Source of the DNA: Ahaetulla prasina
Taxonomy: Eukaryota; Chordata; Lepidosauria; Squamata; Colubridae
Reading direction: 5' to 3'
Length of the DNA: 64,000 bases
Assembly: GCF_028640845.1 (NCBI RefSeq)
Contig: NC_080546.1
Span: forward strand, 76,433,697-76,497,696
Shown: positions 20,727 through 31,127 of the stretch, one piece after another
Layout: each line of letters starts with the position of its first letter
Position numbering within the stretch: position 1 is the first letter of the stretch
Program-made: the position numbers and the translations under genes
Notes under the pieces: generated by a model
Seen by the model: only the letters and a program-made list of their open reading frames with translations
Database searches by the model: none
Told to the model about the DNA's origin: nothing

Positions 20727-20967
20727 CAGAGGTGGGATTCACATAATTTACCTACTGGTTCGCCCAGCACGAAAAATGTGAGTGTGCATCACCTCCCGGC
20801 CTTCTGCACATGCACTTTGCTCTCACACACACCTTCTGCACATGCGCTCCGCCTCAAAAACATGCCTAAATAGGACAGCATAGAGCCAGGGTGGCTGGGC
20901 AGGCCCACCCGCAATATTCGCTACCAGTTCGCCCGAACCGGTCTGAGCCGGCTGAATACCACCTCTG
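20727..20967. mobile_element. Short hAT-type element, subtype c
   Basis: 241 bp from 'cagaggtgggattcacataa' to 'tgaataccacctctg'. It pairs in inverse orientation with 24600-24858. No clear duplication remains because it abuts the hairpin. Confidence 0.8.
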
Positions 20968-21358
20968 CCCCCTCACAATGATTGAGGCCCAAATTGCCAT
21001 GGCTAAGCAAGGCAGTTATTATGTAAGTTTTGCTTCACATTACAACCTTTTTGCCACCGTTGATAAGTAAATCATTCTAGCTGTTAAGGGAATCACGTGG
21101 TCCTTAAGCAAATCTGACTTTTATTGATTTAGCTTGTCAGAAGCCAGATGGGAAGGCTAAAAATGGTGATCACGTGACCCCAGGACAGCACAAGTGTCAT
21201 AAATGCATACCAGTTGCCAAGCACTCGAATTTTGGTCACATGGCCATGGGAATGCTACAATGGTTGTAAGTGTGAAAACTGGTCATAAGTCACTATTTTC
21301 AGTGCTGCTGTAACTTTGGATGGTCACTGAATAATTGTAAATCAAAGGACTACCTGTA
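20968..21358 (+). mobile_element. Nonautonomous TIR element with TCACGTGA
   Basis: Matches 21583-21967 from 'attgaggcccaaattgccat' to the end 'aatcaaaggactacctgtaa'. TCACGTGA lies at 21170-21177, with a further CACGTG at 21094-21099. The left TIR is damaged next to the hAT element. Confidence 0.8.
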
Positions 21359-21582
21359 ATTACATCTTTTTTTATGTATAGATTATCTTAATTGCTATTT
21401 AGTTCAATCTTATCTGTTGCACCGTCCTCAGATTCCTTCCTCTGAGGAAGAGAAAGGAATTCCTCAAGAGGAATTGTTTTTTGTTTATTTCATAATTTTC
21501 TTTTTAATTTATTTATTCATTGATCCCCCCCATGAACGTGGAGCAGTCGCTCGTTGTTTCCAACCACCACAACCCTATATAT

Positions 21583-21967
21583 AGGTAGTCCTCGATTTAC
21601 GACCACAATTGAACCCAATATTTCCATTGCTAACTGAATTCATTCAGCTGTTCAATGAATTTTGCCCCATATTACGACCTTTCTTGCCGCAGTTAGGTGA
21701 ATCCCTGCCGTTGTTCAGCTTCTAATATGATTGTTAAATGAATCTGGCTTCTCCATTGCTTGGCAGAAGGTCAAAAAAGGGGATCACGTGACTCTGGGAC
21801 AGGACAATGGTCATAAATATGAGTCAGTTGCTGAATTTTGATCTTGTGACCCTGGAGAGGCTGCAACGGTCGTTAAGTGTGAAAAATGGTCATAAATCAC
21901 TTTTTTCTTTGCCGTTGTAACTTTGAATGGTCACTAAGTGAACCGTTGTAAGTCGAGGACTTTTTGT
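21583..21967 (+). mobile_element. Nonautonomous TIR element, complete
   Basis: The ends 'ggtagtcctcgatttacgac' and 'gtaagtcgaggac' are inverted. About 385 bp, no coding. TCACGTGA lies at 21784-21791. The flanks offer 'ta' on both sides, which would suit a Tc1/mariner-type target, but that is weak. The superfamily stays open. Confidence 0.8.
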
Positions 21968-22699
21968 ATTAGAACAAGTGACTGATACAATATCACTGTC
22001 AGTATATTTCACTACTTTGTCAGAAACGTCCTTCCCATTTGGCTTCAGTACTAAAATTCTGGAAGCTCCCTTTTTGAAAATTATTAAAATAAAGCGCAAA
22101 GAAAGTGATTTGACATTAAAGCTGGATTGACTTTAAGGTGTCATCTCAATTTAATACGCTGCCCACTTTGATCATAAACCCAATGAGTAGGAAGAATGCT
22201 ATCACTAATTCGTGCCATCTTAATAAAATAAAAAAAAGTCATTTTATGGGATTTCAGACTAACACCACACATTAGCCATCACTAATATGCTTATTAACAA
22301 GTTTCTTACATTTTTAAAGAAAAGTTAAAGAATGATGCTGTTTGAGTACCATCTAAAATAACTAATAAAAGCTATTTTCATCATTTCATAATTTGACTGA
22401 CTACAGCAATATCGTCAACTAAACTGTATGTTTCTTTTACTCACAACGTTAAATCCTTTCAGGTTCATTTTCTCAAGAAATCAGAATTCAACAGGGAGAA
22501 AACATGCAGAGTTCCAAACGTGAAAAAACTGGTCTGCAGAAGTGTAATCCAAAGACAAATATATAAAGTTTGTATAGGGAAAAAGATTCTTTTAGGTAAC
22601 TTGCATATATAAGCATTCAGTCCTGAATAAACTAACATCAAAATGACAGAGAAGCATTAAAATTATATCCATTGTGATGTAATAGGACAAATTTATTGA
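21968..22699. other. No recognisable feature
   Basis: AT-rich sequence. Nothing supported. Confidence 0.5.
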
Positions 22700-22967
22700 T
22701 TTGTTTATTATTTATTTATTTATTTAATTAAATTTTTATACCGCCCTTCTCCCGAAGGACTCAGGGTGGTGTAAAGCCAAAGATAAAACACAAAATATAT
22801 ACAATTAAAACAACATTTAAAACATAGCAGATTATAAAAGGCTGATAATTAAAAATTTAGATTTTAAAATTTTAAAATATTAGCAAAACCCCAAATTTAA
22901 AATTCAACACTATTATGCCAGTCCCGCTTGAATAAATAAGTGTGTTTTGAGCTCACGACGGAAGGTC
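22700..22967 (-). mobile_element. L2-like LINE 3' end
   Basis: The tail at left, 'ttatttaattaaatt', is followed by 'accgcccttctcccgaagga' and the 3' UTR. At the right the first C-terminal codons remain ('gagctcacgacggaaggtc'). Severely 5'-truncated. Confidence 0.85.
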
Positions 22968-23177
22968 TCTATGCCACCCACCCCTTTTGGGCATATTCCA
23001 TCCATTTTGTTCTTACATCATAGTATCACCTGTAAATATATAAGAGATGGTATTTGTTTCATGGACCATGTTTTGCCAGCCTACCCGCCCACCCCTCTAA
23101 AACAATGATAAGCAAAACATTTAAAGAGTGACAGTTAAGCATTTATCTTGGCCTGAATATTATTGTAATATATTATT

Positions 23178-23310
23178 TTATCCTTCCGAGGTCGGTAAAA
23201 TGAGGAGCCAAATTGTTGGGGGCAATATGCTGACTCTGCAAACTTCTTAGAGAGGGCTGTTAAGCACTGTAAAGCGGTATATAAGTCTAAGTGCTATCGC
23301 TTGCTATTAT
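23178..23310 (+). mobile_element. SINE family C, 3' part
   Basis: 'ccttccgaggtcggtaaaat' through 'agcggtatataagtctaagt'. Head missing. Confidence 0.85.
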
Positions 23311-23334
23311 TGTTAGTCACACAGTCAACCAAAT

Positions 23335-23478
23335 GTTTAGGCTGTATCTGGCATTGTTATATAGCAATAGCAAGGATGGAAGGGTAAGTCAACCTTGAGC
23401 CTGGTGAGAATCGAACTGCCGAGCTGCTGGCAGAAGTAGCCTACAGTACTGCATTCTAACCACTGCACCACCTCAGCA

Positions 23479-23480
<2 letters not shown>
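23335..23480 (-). mobile_element. SINE family C, 5' part, inverted
   Basis: Reverse complement of the tRNA-like head: 'gcattctaaccactgcacca' marks the A-box side. With 23178-23310 it forms an inverted pair that together holds most of one SINE. Confidence 0.8.

Positions 23481-23508
<28 letters not shown>
23480..23508. repeat. (CT)n microsatellite
   Basis: Uninterrupted CT run. Confidence 0.9.
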
Positions 23509-23514
<6 letters not shown>

Positions 23515-23528
23515 CTACATACATATAT

Positions 23529-23879
23529 AAAGGTAAAGGTTCCCCTCACATATATGTGCTAGTTGTTCCTGATTCTAGGGGGCGGTGCTCATTTCTGTTT
23601 CAAAGCCAAAGAGCCAGCGCTGTCCAAAGACATTTCCATGGTCATGTGGCCGGCATGACTCAACGCCAAAGGAGCATGGAACGCTGTTACCTTCCCACCA
23701 AAGGAGGTCCCTATTTTTCTACATGCATTTTTTACATGCTTTCAAACTGCTAGGTTGGCAGAAGCTGGGACAAGCAATGGGAGCTCACCCCATTATGCAG
23801 CACTAGGGGTTCAAACTGCTCAACTGCCTACCTTTCGATCAACAAGCTCAGCATCTTAGCCACTGAGCCACTGCATCCC
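23529..23879 (-). mobile_element. SINE family B, complete
   Basis: Reverse complement begins 'gggatgcagtggctcagtgg' (A box) and has 'gcagtttgaacccctag' (B-box region). It ends 'gaggggaacctttacctt'. The same family is on the plus strand at 42431-42722. Confidence 0.85.
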
Positions 23880-23882
23880 ATA

Positions 23883-24591
23883 TACATACATACATACATA
23901 TATTCCTTTCCAAGCAGATATTTGGTTATTAATATTTTAATAATATTAATATTATTATTAGGTTGTTGTGTAATATCACACAGTCAGAAGTTCACTATTA
24001 TTATTCAATGGCTGAGGTATTGTTTCAAACTTGGCTATAGTGATAATTTTATGAGCCTTAGGAAACAAAATTAAACAGGAAATCCCTCTTGCATTTTTCA
24101 ATCCTAAAGGCCCATCCAGGTAGTGTCTGTTTCACCAGCGACACTTACCTAATCTCTTTGCTCTAGATTTTCTTGCCAAATTCTTTCTCTACGCTTTTGC
24201 TTTTAATCCCCATTATTTGTTCTCCTGAAAGGGCAACAGCCAGAATCAAATAAAGCTGCTTTTTTTAAAAAAACAAAAAAGACTCTTCACTACTTGGCTG
24301 GTAACTTAGAAAGCATAACTGTGCAGCTTATGCAACATTAACCTCAACTAGAATCTTGCAGAAAAGGGATTGCAGGTTGAAGAAATGGTTTCGTATTTGA
24401 CACCTGCTCCAACAAAGTCAAATGCTACTCCTGGTATCGTGTTCTGTCATTAAATTCATGAGGCATGCATAAGAAATAAAGACCTATGTGCAATAAACTG
24501 CTAGAGGTTAGGAAGAAAAAGAAACACCAGGCAATGGACACAAGTTGTATTAGCAACAGGTTTGGGAGAGATCCAAGCAAGGCAAAATCAA
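23883..24591. other. No recognisable feature
   Basis: A short (CATA)n run at its start, then AT-rich sequence. Nothing supported. Confidence 0.5.
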
Positions 24592-24599
24592 TTTATGTT

Positions 24600-24858
24600 C
24601 AGAGGTGATATTCAGCAGGTTTGGATTGGTTCGAGCAAACCGGTAGTGGAAATCCTGAACCTGTAGCAGAAATTGCGGGCGGGCCCATGCATCTGCCTAT
24701 CTTCCCCAACTCTATCCTCTATGACGATCCGCCCCGGCTCTAAATGTGTCCTGTTTAGGCATGTTTTTGAGGCTGGGCACATGCGTGGAGGTGGCATATG
24801 TGCTCACGTTCTCAGTGCTGGGCGAACTGGTAGGTAAATTATATGAATCCCACCTCTG
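24600..24858. mobile_element. Short hAT-type element, subtype c, perfect 8-bp TSD
   Basis: 259 bp, 'cagaggtgatattcagcagg' to 'atgaatcccacctctg'. 'tttatgtt' is duplicated at 24592-24599 and 24859-24866. Confidence 0.92.
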
Positions 24859-25177
24859 TTTATGTTGTACAAAAAACATGTTTCTTCTTCCATAGAAGCA
24901 TTTTACAATCACTTTACAATTGATTGAGGCCCCTTCAGAGAAGGTGAAACATGGATTACTTGTGCTGAATCTGTTACGTGCATTCAACTGAAACTCAGAA
25001 GAGAGCATGTATCCAGGTACATTTGGTTAGGAAGATTAGAAATTGATAGGGGTGATTTTATGTAGATGACTAAGGTATTTAAGGAGTAGTCTAGAACAGG
25101 GGTCTCCAACCTTGGTCCCTTTAAGACTTGTGGACTTCAACTCCCAGAGTTCCTCAGCCAGCTTTGCTGGCTGAGGG

Positions 25178-25771
25178 TGTTGTGACTCCAGCTCCCGAGG
25201 CTGGCCTCCTGGAGGAAGATGACTCTGAGAGTGAGGGGGAGGAGCTGACAAGGCCTCCCGGTCCAGGTCCCTCCTTTCTGGCAACACCTCAGGTGCCAGC
25301 TGAAGGCCAGGAGGGAGGCGTGTCAGAGCCCCTACCGACAGAGGGTGAGGAGGATCAATCCTGGATTGATCTCAGACTGCGTCGGAGAGAGAGGTATGCA
25401 CAGCAAAGGAAGAGGTGTGGCAGGCCCAGAGAATGCTGAGTCACTGAGCCACACCCCACAGGGGATAAAAGCAGGTGGAGTTGCTCTGTAGCCCCTGTGA
25501 TGGACAAAAACTGCATCGTGTGAGCTTCAGACAGTTTTTGGATTTAAGGCTTGGATTTTCGTGAGTAACTCTTGACCATTCTTTAGACTCCTGGTTGCCC
25601 CGGCAATGAACTGCAAACATGCTGTCTCCTGATAAGAAACTTGGCAGGCACTTGGAGAATAGCTGCCAGAACTTTCCTCTGCCAAAGGAAACCAGGTCAA
25701 CTTGTAAATAAATTGCTGGCAGACGCCCTTCGGTGCATGTGTTTTCTTAGGTGAGGTGGAGGGACAGAACA
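25178..25771 (+). mobile_element. Solo LTR 3 with 5-bp TSD
   Basis: 594 bp, 'tgttgtgactccagctcc' to 'gagggacagaaca'. A perfect 'gaggg' duplication lies at 25173-25177 and 25772-25776. TATA-like 'gataaaagc' near 25463, 'aataaa' near 25707. Same end design as LTR 1 and 2. Confidence 0.9.
25179..25439 (+). pseudogene. Acidic/basic reading frame within solo LTR 3
   Basis: From LTR base 2 the frame is open for 86 codons to a stop at 25437-25439. It is acidic ('EEDDSESEGEE', 'TEGEEDQ') and then basic ('LRLRRRERYAQQRKR'). The architecture and phase match LTR 1 and 2 although the sequence has diverged. An ATG at 25128 lies outside the LTR and is not needed. Confidence 0.6.
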
Positions 25772-26139
25772 GAGGGACTCTAGGAGTAGAAATCCACAAG
25801 TCTTAAAGGGACCAAGGTTGGAGACCCCTGGTCTAGAAAGCTCACATTTTTCCACAAAGTAGTAGTCCAGTCAACCTGTTCAGCACAGTATCTTCTGATT
25901 ATCCTCCCAAAATGCAGACTACAGAGAGTGTTTTTCACTTGTGACTTTCTTAACGTTTAGGCTAGCCAGTGTACTATTGCTTTTTCAGAAGGTAAGGAAG
26001 TCTGAAGTATTTCAGAGAGCATTTGAGGATTGAACTTGTCAGTGTTGTGTTATTTATATTCTTTATCTGTACTTATTTATCATCATCATCAGGTATTTTA
26101 CATTTATAATATCTGTTTGATAATGTTGCATGTCTTATA

Positions 26140-26724
26140 CAGTAGTGGCCAAAATTGTGGAAACCTTTTTGAAAAAAATGTATTTTTGAGGTTTGATAGC
26201 TAATAACACCATTATTTTTTTTTTGGAGTTTCAAGATAATCATATTCCACTCCTGGAATGGCCTGGGAATAGCCCAGACCTTAACCCAATGGAAAATCTA
26301 TGGAGTTGCCTAAAGAAACATGTTAGTCAGAAGTGACCCAGTAATAAAACCCAGTTAATAGAAGCAATCATTCAATCTTGGTTTCACATGACAACATCTG
26401 CAGAAGTAAAAGACTTGGCTCACTCCATGGGAAGACATTGTAAGGCCGTAATTCATGCTAAAGGTTACCCAACTAAGTATTAACTGACATGGTGATAATT
26501 TTTGTATATCTCGGTTTTTCTATGTGTTTCACTTTCCTTCTTTATACTGTAACTGCTATTCTAATAGCAAATCCTTCATAAAAGTTATTGCATTACATTC
26601 TTGATTAAATTATATTTCCATTGATATATAATTTTATGGTACTATTGCAAAAAAAGTGTTATTATTAGCTAGTTTTAGAAAATACACTTTTCCCAAAAGG
26701 TTTCCACAATTTTGGCCACTACTG
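26140..26724 (+). mobile_element. Tc1/mariner element, internally deleted
   Basis: TIRs of about 30 bp: 'cagtagtggccaaaattgtg' and its inverse at the right end. The 5' flank ends in TA. The plus strand encodes the end of a Tc1 transposase, with '[20 protein letters not shown]' near 26262-26325 holding the final catalytic Glu of the DD34E triad. The N-terminal half, with the DNA-binding domain and both catalytic Asp, is gone, and in-frame stops follow. Confidence 0.92.
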
Positions 26725-26725
26725 C

Positions 26726-27039
26726 ATTTTGTCAGAAATTGCTACTGAAGTCTGATGATAGAAATTTGATAAAATAACTAATTTTTAATTACTGTCCTTT
26801 CTTTCCCTAGAATATCTCTGAGCATTATTCTTTAATTTCCAATGTCTGTAATATTATTTTGTTGGCTGTTTTGTCCTGAGAAATATAACTCCCATGACCT
26901 CCATAGAAATAATGACAATACTTTGAAAAAGTGAAGAAATAGTGAAATGTCAGCATTTTCCATATAATCAGAAGTCAGAAACAGTGGAACTTTCTTTAAT
27001 TCCACTTGTCTTTCTATTGCCTCTATCCTTTATTTCAGG
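26726..27039. other. No recognisable feature
   Basis: AT-rich; nothing supported. Confidence 0.45.
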
Positions 27040-27376
27040 GTTTGTTCTGCCTGATCAAAGTACAACTGGAATATTGAGGATGGAGAAAAGCCTAGATTAA
27101 CAAGGTTGAAGTCAACAGCCTTGATTCACAAAAAGGACAATTTATCTTGGAAAATTAAATGTGCAGGCATAGGAGTGTTTTTGAAACACAAGGATTCTGG
27201 AGAATTGCTCTAGTAAATTTGGATTGAGCTCTTTGTAGATATGTAAAACAAGAACCTGAGGCTCTGAACAGGGTCCCATAAAGAAGCTGTGCTAGCGACT
27301 TGGCCTGAAAAAGCTTAATTGTGGCAAGAACATAATATCTTCTCTTTGAGCAGAAAAAATTGAGAATAGCACTAGG

Positions 27377-27513
27377 CAGTGGTGGGATTCAGCCAGTTCG
27401 CACCACTTCGGGAGAACCGGTTGTTAACTTTCTGAGCAGTTTGGCAAACTAGTTGTTGGAAGAAATCATTAGGGCAGAGAACCGGTTGTTAAATTATTTG
27501 AATCCCACCACTG
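27377..27513. mobile_element. Short hAT-type element, subtype d, perfect 8-bp TSD
   Basis: 137 bp, 'cagtggtgggattcagccag' to 'ttgaatcccaccactg'. 'gcactagg' is duplicated at 27369-27376 and 27514-27521. The smallest copy in the window. Confidence 0.94.
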
Positions 27514-27774
27514 GCACTAGGTGATCTTTGGCTACACCTAGATACTTGAAGGTGGCCAATTGCGCTATGTTACGTCCATTGAGATACCATGAATTGAGTT
27601 TTGGCCTTTTAGAAAGTCATAACGTTCAATTTCTGGTAGTTTATGTCCAGTTTGTCATTAATATAATATTGGACAAAGACTTGCAAGACTCTTTAAAGAC
27701 CTATAGATGTCCTGGAGAGGATTATTGCATCATCTGCATGGAGCAGCAGGGCAAAGGTTCAATCCCTTATTCTT

Positions 27775-28431
27775 GCTTGGATTACTGCAATGCTCTCTAC
27801 ATGGGGCTCCCCTTGAAGAGCACCCGGAGGCTCCAATTAGTCCAGAATGCAGCTGCGCGGGTGATAGAGGGAGCAGTTCGGAGCTCCCATGTAACACCCA
27901 TCCTGTGCAGACTGCACTGGCTGCCTGTTGTCTTCCGGGTGCGCTTCAAAGTATTGGTTACCACCTTTAAAGCACTCCATGGCTTAGGACCGGGATACTT
28001 ACGGGACCGCCTATTGCCATCTTGTATCTCCCAGCGACCTGTGCGTTCTCACAGAGAGGGACTTCTTAGGGTGCTGTCAGCCAAGCAATGTCGACTGGCG
28101 GCCCCCAGGGGAAGGGCCTTCTCTGTGGGGGCTCCTACCCTGTGGAACGAGCTTCCCCCTGGACTTCGACAAATACCTGACCTTTGGACCTTTCGCCGTG
28201 AACTTAAGACTTATCTATTCCATCTTGCTGGACTGGCTTGAATTTTAATTTCTTAGCTGATTTTATGGGTTTTAATTTTTTATTAATTTTTAGGGTTTAC
28301 TTGTATTTTAAAATTGGGCCAAATTTAATAAGTTTTTTAACGTCTGTTTTTAATATTGTATGTGTTGCTGTATTTTATTTTGGCTGTAAACCACCCTGAG
28401 TCCTTTGGGAGAAGGGCAGTATACAAATTAA

Positions 28432-28432
<1 letters not shown>
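27775..28432 (+). mobile_element. L2-like LINE 3' end with intact C-terminal frame
   Basis: The frame ending at 28241 has 'LDYCNALYMGLPLKSTRR', 'LVQNAAARVIEG', 'LHWLPVVFRVRFKVLVTTFK' and 'RAFSVGAPTLWNELPPGLRQ'. The 3' UTR ends 'ccaccctgagtcctttggga' and runs into (ATT)n. 5'-truncated. Its tail is the one shared with SINE family A. Confidence 0.9.

Positions 28433-28505
<73 letters not shown>
28433..28505. repeat. (ATT)n microsatellite at LINE 3' end
   Basis: About 24 ATT units directly follow the L2-like 3' end, so the array probably grew from the LINE's tail. Confidence 0.93.
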
Positions 28506-28506
<1 letters not shown>

Positions 28507-28657
28507 GGCATGTGGTAATTTGATTTATTTAATGATTTTACCATATCATTAATATAGAAATTGAAGATCAAGGGGGCCCAAGTGCACCCCTGTTTAACCC
28601 CTTTTGAGTTGAACTAACCTCAAGAGAGATCATTGCATATTACACCTAACCTTAAGG

Positions 28658-29350
28658 CAGTGGTGAAATGTAAAATTTGTTACTACCGGTTCTGTGGGCG
28701 TGGCTTGGTGGGTGGGTGTGGTAATGTGACTGGATGGGCATGGCCAACTTTTTTTTTTACTTTTAAAAGCATCTTTTCTACAACTTCTTCAGCCGAAGAG
28801 ATTGTTAAAAGAATGCTTTTAAAAGGCTCTGATGATCCCAGCTGAGTTGTCTGATCGTCAGAGGCTTTTCTTTTCTTTTAAAAGCATTTTTTTGCCTTTC
28901 AAAGGAAAAAAAAACTCTGACAATCAGGCAACTCATCTGGAATCACCAGAGTCTTTTAAAAGCATTTTTTCTACAACCTCTTCAGCAGAAGAGGTTGTAA
29001 AAAATGCTTTTAAAAGGCTCTGATGATTAGGCAACTCAGCTGGGATCACCAGAGCCTTTTAAAAGCATTTTTTACAACCTCTTCAGCTGAAAAAATGTTT
29101 TTAAAAGGCTCTGACAATCCCAGCTGAGCCATGCGATCATCAGAGGCTTTTTTTTCTTTTAAAAGCATTTTTTTGCCGAAGAAAAAATGCTATTAAAAGT
29201 TAAAAAAAACACTCTTATGATCGTGCGGCTCAGCTGGACATGCGGGGGGTGGGGAGGGGCAAGGATTTTTGCTACCAGTTCTCTGAACCACCCGCTGCCA
29301 TTGTTACCGGATCGGGTGATCCGGTCCAAACCAGGAGCATTTCACCCCTG
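28658..29350. mobile_element. Long hAT-type element, subtype e, with serial palindromes
   Basis: 693 bp, 'cagtggtgaaatgtaaaatt' to 'gagcatttcacccctg'. The flanks 'ccttaagg' and 'ccttgagt' match at 6 of 8. The inside is a series of hairpins built on 'ttttaaaagcattttt' and its inverse, the best at 28954-29015. No transposase. Confidence 0.88.
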
Positions 29351-29689
29351 CCTTGAGTAATGTTATTAGTATGTAAGTATGTAAGTTATTAGTATGGAGA
29401 AGCCTATGATCAATTGAAGCAGCTCCCAGTTTCTTCCATAGCTTGGTCCTGGTAACCATGTCAAAGGATGCCTTGATATCTATTGATCTATTGGATGCAT
29501 ACATTTCAATGAAATGATGGAGGACCAAATATTGATCAATGGTGTGTCTCCCCTCTCTAATCCTGGCTTGTTCTTCAACTATCAAATTGTCATGATCCAG
29601 CCACTCCTTGAGTTTATCTTGGACGTGTTTGGCATAAAGTTTGCTAATGATGTTGTCAGAGTTTGTTACAGCAATCAAATCCAGAAAGC

Positions 29690-30390
29690 ACACACAGGCA
29701 GACTGATGCAGCAGAATTCATTAACTTCTCTTCATATACAATATAACACATGAATAAATGTACAATACCAATAGTGGTTCTTCCAACAAATTACAGGCAG
29801 AGAAGAGAACAGTTCTTGGTTTCAATTCAGCACAGCAGACAAGCCCACACTTGTTTAGTTCTCAGCACAGATCCAGATCTGCAGAGCCACGCCCAGGCTC
29901 CTTCCAGTTTCAGTTTCCAATTCAGATCCCATTGGCTGACCCCTGGGATATAATCAATTTGAGATTTTAGGAAGATACAGTTTAATCTTAGGAGATTAAT
30001 ATTCTTTGTTAAAATTTTGTTAAAATGCTACTTTTCTATACAACCTCCTAGGAATAAATCTTACTGTACTTTGGTAAATGAACTAATGGTTATCTGGAAA
30101 TTGATGACTGCATATCATTATGGATTATTTACATTATTTGATTAGTTATTTCCTGCATTCCATGGTATTCTACTTAAGTCACTTATTGAAGAAGTATACA
30201 AATTGGTTTAAGTTTACAAATATACTTTTCAATATAGTATTGAAAAAGGATTAGAAAATTTCGGTCAATGGTACCATGATGATCCAGCTACAACAAGTCA
30301 ACAAAATTTTGATTATATTTATATCGAACAGCTTTTATCTCAGATAAGCAATATTAAAATTTATGACCTTTTTCTGAATTGTATTTCATT
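29690..30390. other. Unassigned; possible minus-strand LTR at about 29666-29975
   Basis: On the minus strand 29975-29666 has an LTR-like look: 'gattatatccc' (TATA-like), 'gccaatggg' and an end 'gctgtaaca'. The partner end and duplication were not found, so this is only a suggestion. The rest is AT-rich and unassigned. Confidence 0.3.
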
Positions 30391-31127
30391 GAGCCTTACA
30401 TTTTTTATTTCAGTATTGATCTGCGTAGGAAATTATTGATAAACATCTATAACTGTCTGGTTCGGTTCTGCAACCCAACAAGAAAAACACAGACTTCAGA
30501 GGATAATTAGAACTGCAGAAAAAATAATTGCTACCAACTTGCCTTCCATTGAGGACCTGTATACTGCACGAATCAAGAAGAGGGCCATGAAAATATTTGC
30601 AGATCCCTCGCATCCTGGACATAAACTGTTTCAACTCCTACCCTCAAAACGACGCTATAGAGCACTGCACACCAGAACAACTAGACACAAGAACAGTTTT
30701 TTCCCGAAGGCCATCACTCTGCTAAACAAATAATTCCCTCAACACTGTCAGACTATTTACTGAATCTGCACTACTATTAATCGTTTCATAGTTCCCATCA
30801 CCAATCTCTTTCCACTTATGACTGTATGACTGTAACTTGTTGCTGGCAATCCTTATGATTTATATTGATATATTGATCATCAATTGTGTTGTAAATGTTG
30901 TACCTTGATGAACGTATCTTTTCTTTTATGTACACTGAGAGCATATGCACCAAGACAAATTCCTTGTGTGTCCAATTACACTTGGCCAATAAAATTCTAT
31001 TCTATTCTATTCTATTCTAATGTAAATCAGACACACTACCAACTAAACTTAATAATGGTTTACATTATTGATGTTTATCAATAATTTCTTTTGCAGATCA
31101 GTATTGGAATAAAAAAATACAAGGTTA
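30391..31127. repeat. Inverted repeat flanking a LINE
   Basis: A left arm of about 58 bp (30391-30449, containing 'ttattgataaacatc') is mirrored at 31067-31126 ('gatgtttatcaataatttct'). The L3-type LINE fills the centre. Arms differ by several bases. Confidence 0.75.
30450..31019 (+). mobile_element. CR1-L3-like LINE 3' end with (ATTCT)n tail
   Basis: The plus-strand frame 30539-30733 reads 'LPSIEDLYTARIKKRAMKIF', 'HPGHKLFQLLPSKRRYRALH' and 'RTTRHKNSFFPKAITLLN', a LINE C-terminal domain. The 3' UTR closes 'ttacacttggccaataaaat' and then (TCTAT/ATTCT)n from about 30998. The pentamer tail is the feature linked in snakes with microsatellite seeding by this LINE. Confidence 0.85.

Larger units (their letters stand above)
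25097..25830. mobile_element. Palindromic hAT-type element, second family, split by solo LTR 3
   Basis: 'caggggtctccaaccttggt' at the left and its inverse 'aaggttggagacccctg' at the right. A perfect 8-bp duplication 'gtctagaa' lies at 25089-25096 and 25831-25838. Without the LTR the element is about 135 bp and almost wholly palindromic. Confidence 0.92.
27040..29690 (-). mobile_element. Old LINE of uncertain clade, broken by three insertions
   Basis: Pieces on the minus strand keep the RT order when the insertions are skipped. 29304-29690 has 'KLYAKHVQDKLKEWLDHDN' and 'EGRHTIDQ'. 28506-28657 has 'KGVKQGCTWAPLIFNFYIND'. 27514-27774 has the 'YADD' region (decayed) and 'FKYLGV'. 27040-27376 is a weak continuation. 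The inserts are 27377-27513, 27775-28505 and 28658-29350. Full of stops; dead. Confidence 0.65.

Noticed and set aside
29666..29975. Possible fifth solo LTR on the minus strand
   Set aside because: TATA-like and CCAAT-like words and one TAACA end are present, but I found neither the other end nor a 5-bp duplication; kept only as a low-confidence note.
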